Under the pieces are notes generated by a model. That model did no database searches, was not told the origin of the DNA, and saw nothing but the letters and a program-made list of their open reading frames with translations. From Paracamarosporium sp. OC-R06-R3 (taxonomy: Eukaryota; Ascomycota; Dothideomycetes; Pleosporales; Didymosphaeriaceae), in NCBI GenBank assembly GCA_019828545.1, contig JACVRA010000347.1, positions 62,826 to 126,825 on the forward strand: a stretch of DNA of 64,000 nucleotides, written 5' to 3'. Positions 57,310 to 64,000 of the stretch are shown here, piece by piece (positions within the stretch are counted from its first letter, which is position 1; every line of letters starts with the position of its first letter). The translations under genes were made by a program, and so were the position numbers.

Positions 57310-58110
57310 TCTGGCGATGTTTATGTTGTTTGTAGTGTGTGAGGAGGCCGTGACAGGGCATGAGTTGCTAGACTGATTTTGTGCTGGCCGGGTTTGTAGA
57401 GATATTGTGAAATCCACTCGTTTTATTCCAGTGTAATGGGTAGAGGCAAGCACTGCACTGGCAGAATCTCATTGATTGGTAGATCGGTTGATCGGTGATA
57501 CCAACTGGAAAGGGGTACGTGTGAGTGTTTATACTCATCACGCGTGCCCTGCCATAACGTCATGTGATCGGGTGCCTGGTTGGCCTCTGTGTGGTCTAAC
57601 TCATGGTATCCTAAGGATAATGTGCTGTGTGCCGATGGGTTTGTAGATAATATTGTGGTATATGGTATCTATCATGCTTCGAGTCCATTTCATGCGACAT
57701 ATAGCGAACACGATCAACTCAACAACGCGGTGCTGCCATTTTAACCTTTCCACCTTCTCGCGCATTTTCCCAATCCCGAACTGGCCACTCTCCGATCACC
57801 TCCAAGCATGCCCGTAAGAAACATGTACAACATGAAGCTTGTATTTCATTCCTAGTGATATATGCATGCATACCAGTCTCTTATGGGTTCCCTTCCCTTC
57901 CCTTCCCAAACCCACATGGCGTGCCAAGTTCAAATTCCGGGTATCTGAAAGTTCATGCTCTAAACTAAACTGCAAGGACAAATGGAAAAAGCACCAACGA
58001 CGGCGCAACTGTGGCTCTGTTCCTCCGCTCATCTCCGGGCGCTTTGTCGTCTTGTTTTGTATGTACCGCCATATCCTCTTCATTCGACTCTGATTGTCGA
58101 GCTTTCTTCT
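57310..58110. other. Intergenic region between converging genes, with a G-quadruplex-type tract
   Basis: 3' flanks of the DUF1996 gene and ICE2. At 57890-57907 the plus strand reads CCC TT repeated to four C-triplets, so the minus strand (sense for ICE2) has GGGAAGGGAAGGGAAGGG. No gene is supported. Confidence 0.6.
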
Positions 58111-59538
58111 TCAATCGGTTTTCCAGTGCTGTGTTAGCCGCCCATCGTCGTCTTCCTTGCTCAACTTCAACTCGATGGCGTATACCGCCATGGTTATTCC
58201 AAGGTTTACCCACCGCCACAGATTTCCTCCCGTTTCACCACCTTGGTTCTTCCACCATTCGCCCTGCACAGCACTGCCATTCGTGTCTCCATTCCCGCTT
58301 GCAAAGTGCTGCATAAGTAAACTCGTGTAAACTGCAATTATGATACTTGGGCTGAACCAAGTAAGAAATCCTAGGATTTTGGTCGTATCATCATCATCGT
58401 CGAGACTTGGTTCCTCCGACAGGGCTCTGGCGCCGGATTCGCGTATCGCAGGTATGATACGAGCAGCGGCGTAGAGGACGAAGACGCGGTATGCAAGCGA
58501 GATGATGACGGATAGGGAGATGGTCATTACGGCGCCGACCATGAGGTTGAACGCTGTGTGCATGATGGTTGGGAGGGAGCCTAGGGCGTGAAGAAGAGTG
58601 GTGTAGGAAGCCATGATGATTGGAGGGAGCGGAGGTAAAGCAGGGTCTGAGGGAGCATCCGCAGCGGTAGAGCCCGGTGCCGGCTGGTAGTCTGTGAAGA
58701 TCTGGTAGATACAGAGAGTGACGTAGGCGAACTAGGAACGTTAGCTGGCAGTTGAGAGATGGGTAGGAGTGACGTACGAGTAGAGACGATTCTACTGGAT
58801 TGCCTTTCCCACTGACGATGCCCCATGCGCACAAAAATATAGCGGTGGTAATAGCCACGCCGATGAGAATGGCATCCACATTGCTAATCTCTGGGAATGT
58901 CGTAATCCGCCACAGAAAGTAGACCGCTGACGAGATGATGGATGCGGAAGTAATTAAGAGGCCGATCTGCAAACAGTCAGATAATCTCTCTTAGGTTTTC
59001 CAGACAATCTTACCATCCAACTGTCACCCCGTTCTCCGTTAACCAACCATCGTGTGACCTGACCTGAGGCTTGTATGACCAACAAGCTGCAGAAGCCTTC
59101 GAGGATCTGAAACACAGGCGTGCTGTACCTCAAGACTTTGTCCCAAGTCCCAATGGATACCGTCTGCAACAGCCCTTCAGCGCCAAAAATCCACTCATAG
59201 ACGTTGGTGTCCTGTGACCTCTTGCCGCTAAACGTCCGCTCCACCCATCCTGAGTTATTGTCTGAGTCGACAGAAAACTTGTTCAAGCTCCAGATCAACA
59301 GCGTGCCTATCATCAACCATTGTGTCCATGCAAACAACTGGCATAACGCCCATCTGAATCTCGACGTGGCAGGCGTTGCTAGGCGCAAGACGGAATACAC
59401 AAAGTAGTATGCACTAAGGGACAGCGAGAAGGCGAGACCACATGTGCGTCCGCCTATGTCGAAGGCCAGCGGTATGGTGAATATTATGGCGCCGAGAAAG
59501 CATGTGGAGGAGAGGACGCGGATGAGCCACATCTGCAC
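58111..59538 (-). CDS. ICE2: ICE2-family ER membrane protein
   Basis: Exons 59014-59538, 58778-58966 and 58111-58731 give 444 residues. The protein is polytopic with about eight to ten hydrophobic segments. Family-defining blocks are LMIGTLLIWSLNKFSVDSDN, VFQILEGFCSLLVIQASGQV-TRWLVN, then IGLLITSASIISSAVYFLWR, FPEISNVDAILIGVAIT and GKGNPVESSLL joined to FAYVTLCIYQIFTDYQPA. In yeast ICE2 works in cortical ER inheritance and in membrane expansion, where it restrains the Nem1-Spo7 lipin phosphatase complex. The loop with EEPSLDDDDDTTKI is cytosolic by charge. Divergent from MYG1. The start may be the second Met two codons later (59532). Confidence 0.9.
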
Positions 59539-60274
59539 GTCTTCGTCGCCAAGCTCGCACAGGACGAGCTCGGTCGCTGACGCGCACTGCGGATCGAGAG
59601 GGGAGCAACGCGCGCGTTGGACGCGCAGCCTGCGCGCGAGAGTGCGAGGACGGTCAGACGAAGCAGCGAGCGGTCGGGCGGGCGTGGATCGAGGCGGTCG
59701 AAGCAGGCGTGCCGGTTCGGATTTCTAGCGACGTGCTCGTGCTTGGCGGCGGCCGCTACGGCTATCTTCACGTGTCAGGAAGGCGGTCAACGGATACTCC
59801 ACAGCGATGGCGCGTGTCGAGAGATGGCGGAGAAGCTGCGGGAGGGAGGCTTCGGCCAAGGACGACTGGAAATTTGGCTGTCTGCAAATGCAAGGCAGGA
59901 AGCCTGGTCGACCGGCTTTCCGACAGGCACGCAAGGACGATTGGCTCAAGCCGCTGGGTGATGTCGCGTGCGGGAGCCGGGATTGCTGCACCGCACTCGC
60001 ACAGGGCGCCCGGGTGATGGAGAGGGGGGTGGAGATTCCGGCGGAGACACTCACGGAAAGAGGCAGGTCGCAAAAGGTCACGAGCGTGCGCAGGTCCTCG
60101 CAGCACTCGCACTGCGGGCTGGAAATTCAAAAGGACAAGTTTCTGGTGTCGACATGGTGGAGAGCTCGCTTGCCCGATCCTGCATAGCGCCTGCCGCTGT
60201 CGATCCAAGCGGGCGCCACATCTGGCCCGCCGCGGTGCTTGCCGCTTGCTGCTTTTCTGACTTCAAGCTGGTGA
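59539..60274. promoter_or_regulatory. GC-rich divergent promoter between ICE2 and MYG1
   Basis: About 736 bp separate the opposed starts. GC-rich and open in many frames on both strands, but the frames overlap, are of biased composition and lack any family features. No recognised element was found. Confidence 0.5.
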
Positions 60275-61521
60275 ATGTCTGCGCTGAGAACATCCTGGAC
60301 CCGTGCCGCACAGCCTGCCTTCACAGCCCGCGCCGTCCTCGTCCCGCGATTCCTGCCTGCTTGTTCTTTGCGGCCCTTGATTATCTCACAGTTGCGCTCA
60401 ATGGCCACCGAGAGCCCCGCCAAAAAGCTTAAGATGGACGGCCCTTTGATTGGCACGCACAGGTGCGCTTCAAGCACTCGATCTGCTCATGAGCAACTGA
60501 TTGACCACCGTGTAGCGGCCACTTTCACGCCGACGAGGCCCTCGCAGTCTCCATGCTCCGTCTCCTTCCCACCTATGCGAACTCGCCCCTCGTCCGCACT
60601 CGCGACGCCGAAGTGCTCAAGACCTGCCATACCGTTGTCGATGTAGGCGCTGTATATGATGAAAACGCAAGGCATTTCGACCATCACCAGCGAGAGTTCA
60701 CCACCACGTTCCCCGGCCACTCCACCAAACTCTCTTCCGCTGGTCTAGTTTACATGCACTTTGGCAAGGACATCATCTCAGCCGTCACTGGTCTTGCGCC
60801 TGGTGCTGACCTAGACATCCTCTACGAGAAGATCTACACGGACTTTATCGAGGCATTTGACGCTAACGACAATGGCGTGAACGCGTTCGACCCCAAGGCC
60901 GTCGAGTCTGCAGGCCTCGCTAAGAAATTCGAAGACCGCGGTTTCAGTATTGCCAGCGTGGTCAACCGCTACAACTACTCCACCTCCAAGGCTGAGGATG
61001 CCAGCAAGAGCAAGGAGCAGCTGCAGCAAGAGGAAGACGCCCGTTTTGGAAGGGCATCCACGTTCGTCGGCGAGCAATTCGTCATCGAACTAACCGACCG
61101 CGCTAATGCATGGCTTCCTGCCCGTAACGCCGTCAAGCAAGCGTACGAAGGACGCCTCCAGTACGATCCGCAAGGCCGCATTCTTGTCCTCCCTGAAGGC
61201 ATGCCCTGGGCCGATCACCTATATACCCTCGAAAAGGAATCACCTATTCCGGAAGGTGTCGCTCCGCAAGTGCTCTATGTTCTCTTTCCGGAGACTATGG
61301 AGCCGGATAGCAAGTGGCGCATCCGTGCTGTCAGCAAGGAGAATGGTGGTTTCCAAAACCGCAAGGACCTGCCTGACTCATGGAAGGGTGTCCGCGACGA
61401 GCAGCTCTCCGAAGTGTCCGGCATCCCCGGAGGTGTATTCGTCCATGCCGCTGGGTTCATTGGCGGCAACAAGACCTTTGATGGTGCATTGGCTATGGCT
61501 AAGAAGGCTTGTGAGTTTTAG
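60275..61521 (+). CDS. MYG1: MYG1 exonuclease-family protein (UPF0160)
   Basis: Exons 60275-60462 and 60516-61521 (intron 60463-60515, GTGCGC..GTAG) give 397 residues, or 355 from the inner in-frame ATG at 60401. The family is a DHH-like metal-dependent hydrolase; the human protein is described as a 3'-5' RNA exonuclease acting in nucleus and mitochondria. Motifs are GTHSGHFHADEA across the splice, VVDVGAVYDENARHFDHHQR (DHH-like metal site), FIEAFDANDNGVNAFD and the C-terminal LSEVSGIPGGVFVHAAGFIG. The 42-residue N-terminal extension (MSALRTSWTRAAQPAFTARA..) is Arg-rich, free of acidic residues and amphipathic, a likely mitochondrial presequence. The inner ATG product would start MATESPAKKLKMDG, with a basic nuclear-type cluster. 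Confidence 0.93.
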
Positions 61522-62089
61522 ATAACCTTCCGAGCTGATCATTAGCCGAGAGCAAAATAAGGGGAAATACGGTTCCATCTTCAAAAAGTCTTTTGATTCA
61601 CCTGCAAAAAGCATGGTTCGGCGTTTTGGAATCGCATGGCTGGCATGATACCATATGACTGTTATGGTTGGACTTACCTTTTGAATATAAGGTTGTGCCC
61701 TCCAGCATACCACTGGACGGTGTTGATAAAGAAGCTCTGGGATGGGCGAGCAAACCCCTTTCCAGCGAGCGGGAGCATCGAAGGAAATGTCAATCGAAAT
61801 CTATCTTGCAATGTAAATTTTCGCTTGTAGTACTAGGTCTTCTACTTGCAAGCTTCTCGTATCGTCGCCCAAGCTGGCTAGCGCTTGTTACACAATGCGA
61901 CTACACCTTGGCGCCTAAACATATGCCTCATGCCTCATGCCGTAGCCTTGTCAATATATCACTTTCTCAGTTCTCACAAAGACTTCGAAATAAAGCATAG
62001 ATATCAACCTACGTTTCAGGGCGTCCTGTTGTTTGTCCAACCGTCCCACGCATTTAACCGCTGCCCGCCCCAAAGCTTCAGTCTAGAGA
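61522..62089. other. Intergenic region
   Basis: MYG1 3' flank and promoter of the HET gene. CCTCATG occurs twice in tandem at 61924-61937. No gene is supported. Confidence 0.5.
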
Positions 62090-63595
62090 ATGCGGCTGAT
62101 CAACGTCCGCACAAAACGTTTCGAGGAATTTTTCGGCTCCATACCACCTTATGCAATTCTTTCACACACGTGGGAGAATTATGAGATTCCCTTCAAGGAC
62201 TATTACGACGTCGAGATCCACGAAACATACCCACAGGCTTCGAAGAAGATCCATGATACTTGTGACCGAGCATTCAAGGACCGAATCGATTACGTATGGA
62301 TTGATAGTTGCTGTATCGATAAGAGTAGCTCCGCTGAACTCAGTGAAGCGATCAACAGCATGTATAGATGGTATTCCGGAGCGGTGATATGCTACGCCTA
62401 CCTCTCTGATTTGGAATTGAATGGCAGCCCATTGAATTTGAAAGAAGCTCTTGCGCCTTGCCGATGGTTCATGCGTGGCTGGACTCTCCAAGAATTGATT
62501 GCTCCTCGTCAAGTTGAATTCTACGACAGAAACTGGTCCCATTTTGGCACTCGCACAGAACTCGCACCTATCCTTTCCAAACTCACAAAGATACCACAGG
62601 GAGTTCTAGAAGGCTCTCAAACAGTGGATCAATTCTGTGTAGCACAGAGAATGGCATGGTCTTCCAAGCGTCGTACAACCCGTCAAGAAGATACAGCATA
62701 TTGTATGTTTGGACTTTTCCAGATCAACGCACCTCTTCTATACGGCGAGGGCGGCGTGCGAGCTTTCCAACGCCTGCAAGAAGAGATCATCAAGAAGACG
62801 AATGACTTAACACTATTTGCCTGGGCAAATCCTGCGTTCAGCTTCACCAGCATTCTTGCCTTGCATCCGCACTGTTTCTCAGCCGCACACAATATAAGAC
62901 CAAAAGACCATATTCGCAGAAACCCGGAATTCACGGTTACGAACAAAGGGCTACGAATTATGACAAACTTTGGCAGAACACCGAAAGGTATAGCACTCAT
63001 GCGTTTAAACTGCACTGATATTCATGCTCAAGGTTCTGATGAGCTCCGAATTGCTCTGATGACAGGAACCGATGGTGTGTTATTCAGAACGGTTGATATA
63101 ATGAGAGAACCGACAACTTATAATGGAGATCCCCAGTGGTCAGAAGAACTGTGTTACATTGCTACGAATCTCAATCAAGTTTCCTTGGAGGAGCATACCA
63201 CGTTGGGAATTCCGCTAATTGGCGGTCAGTTTATATCGATAGAGGCCAAAGCTTGCTTCGACTACAGCTATCCTCGCAATCTCTTCAACCGGAAGCTACT
63301 TAGAAATCTTGATGTTGAGTATATTTCCACAGAACGTCGTCGCTGTGACGATACACCCGAGGGACCAGCAAATTCGCAAGCACGTTTTGAGGCAAGATTG
63401 ATCCTCATTTCAGGGCGAGACGACTACGTAAGGACATGTCGCATCACATTTGAGGTACCAGATCAGGATCTTCGTAATGATATCGAAGTCATCTTCGGTC
63501 GTCCTAGCATGCAAAGTTTTGCCCCTATAGTCGAAGATGAAATCTTTGCTTCTTTGGAAAATGCACAATATTTGGACTATCGAGTAAGGTCATGA
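62090..63595 (+). CDS. HET-domain (heterokaryon incompatibility) protein
   Basis: An uninterrupted frame encodes 501 residues. The HET domain fills the first 240: MRLINVRTKRFEEFFGSIPP, YAILSHTWENYEI, DYVWIDSCCIDKSSSAELSE, INSMYRWYSGAVICYAYLSD, CRWFMRGWTLQELIAPRQVE, then TTRQEDTAYCMFGLFQINAP with LLYGEGGVRAFQRLQEEI. HET proteins trigger a cell-death response when genetically different hyphae fuse, often together with partners at other loci. No NACHT or WD40 repeats follow, so this is a stand-alone HET protein. Its remaining part of about 260 residues is beta-rich and unrecognised. The C-terminus may continue by splicing from 63583 (GTAAGG) into downstream sequence to about 63862. Confidence 0.92.
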   Translation: MRLINVRTKRFEEFFGSIPPYAILSHTWENYEIPFKDYYDVEIHETYPQASKKIHDTCDRAFKDRIDYVWIDSCCIDKSSSAELSEAINSMYRWYSGAVICYAYLSDLELNGSPLNLKEALAPCRWFMRGWTLQELIAPRQVEFYDRNWSHFGTRTELAPILSKLTKIPQGVLEGSQTVDQFCVAQRMAWSSKRRTTRQEDTAYCMFGLFQINAPLLYGEGGVRAFQRLQEEIIKKTNDLTLFAWANPAFSFTSILALHPHCFSAAHNIRPKDHIRRNPEFTVTNKGLRIMTNFGRTPKGIALMRLNCTDIHAQGSDELRIALMTGTDGVLFRTVDIMREPTTYNGDPQWSEELCYIATNLNQVSLEEHTTLGIPLIGGQFISIEAKACFDYSYPRNLFNRKLLRNLDVEYISTERRRCDDTPEGPANSQARFEARLILISGRDDYVRTCRITFEVPDQDLRNDIEVIFGRPSMQSFAPIVEDEIFASLENAQYLDYRVRS

Positions 63596-64000
63596 TATAT
63601 CCGGTTCCATATCCAAATTAACTTCGCAGATCAACCGTATGTACAATTACACTTCATTCTAAGCTCTCACTAACAAAAGCGAAGGCCAAAACATCTACGT
63701 CCACTCTTTGGACGAGCATGGCATCTCCTACACGATGTTATCTGAATTAGCGTTTGCGTGCATGCTGGCAGAGAATTTTTCCACTTTCCATCAAGCTAGA
63801 CAGGTGCCTCACAATATGGTCCTATGTGGTCTATTCCTATCTTTGTTTTTGCTTTGGTTATGACAACATCACTAGTATCGGTATACTTTATGCCCCGTAA
63901 TCTTACCATCATGCATGCACCGCAAATTTTAAGGTCTATCAAGACTCGAGCTGGCAAAGAAAGGATGAGCACTTACAATATTGCTGGGTAACCCTAGTAG
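63596..64000. other. Window end; possible continuation of the HET gene
   Basis: After the HET stop codon, acceptor TTCGCAG ends at 63630 and donor GTATGT follows seven bases later. A second acceptor near 63684 opens a frame reading QNIYVHSLDEHGISYTMLSE and ending at a TGA near 63862. This could be an alternative C-terminus. Nothing else is seen to the end. Confidence 0.35.

Noticed and set aside
59617..60208. Overlapping 100-146-codon frames on both strands between ICE2 and MYG1
   Set aside because: GC-rich divergent promoter; frames shadow each other and carry no family features.

Overview
This window comes from a filamentous ascomycete, probably a member of the Dothideomycetes (Pleosporales-like). 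That placement is inferred from protein flavour, since no marker gene is present. Supporting signs are genes interrupted by short introns of about 45-70 nt (GT..AG, often with CTAAC/CTGAC-like branch sites), filamentous-fungal families (HET domain, CYP505 P450/reductase fusion, DUF1996, SUR7/PalI, ICE2) and gene spacing of 0.3-2 kb with no operons. I saw no transposon, rRNA, tRNA or CRISPR array.

Layout: 0-10.9 kb holds the end of a mitochondrial carrier, a large hypothetical protein, a single-pass membrane protein and a SUR7-family eisosome protein. 11-18 kb holds a degenerate repeat patch, adenylosuccinate lyase (ADE13) and a BTB-like protein that appears to carry a one-base frameshift. 18.7-32.5 kb is mostly conserved: a serine-rich protein divergent from MLH3, a polysaccharide deacetylase-like membrane protein, a YCII-domain protein, ribonucleotide reductase large subunit (RNR1) divergent from mitoribosomal protein bL17m, and a coiled-coil protein. 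33-43 kb looks more accessory: the EFM6-type methyltransferase, then a GPI-type cysteine-rich wall protein, a secreted prolyl 4-hydroxylase, a redox-inactive PDI-like protein, a polytopic membrane protein and a secreted carboxylesterase. 43.5-64 kb holds the CYP505 fusion, an Alba-like protein, the N-acetyltransferase NAA10, a conserved hypothetical protein divergent from ECT1, a DUF1996 secreted protein, ICE2 divergent from MYG1, and a HET-domain protein.

Most genes are independent housekeeping functions (purine and dNTP synthesis, mismatch repair, mitochondrial translation, phosphatidylethanolamine synthesis, ER shape, protein acetylation). The most suggestive functional grouping is at 34.7-38.6 kb. 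A secreted prolyl 4-hydroxylase without an ER-retention signal shares a 361-bp promoter with a PDI-like protein that has lost its CxxC but ends in an HDEL-like RNEL. Next to them lies a secreted Cys- and Pro-containing GPI-type protein. This resembles the alpha/beta division of labour of animal collagen prolyl 4-hydroxylase and is the best candidate here for an undescribed system. All exon boundaries are manual predictions from splice signals and protein continuity.
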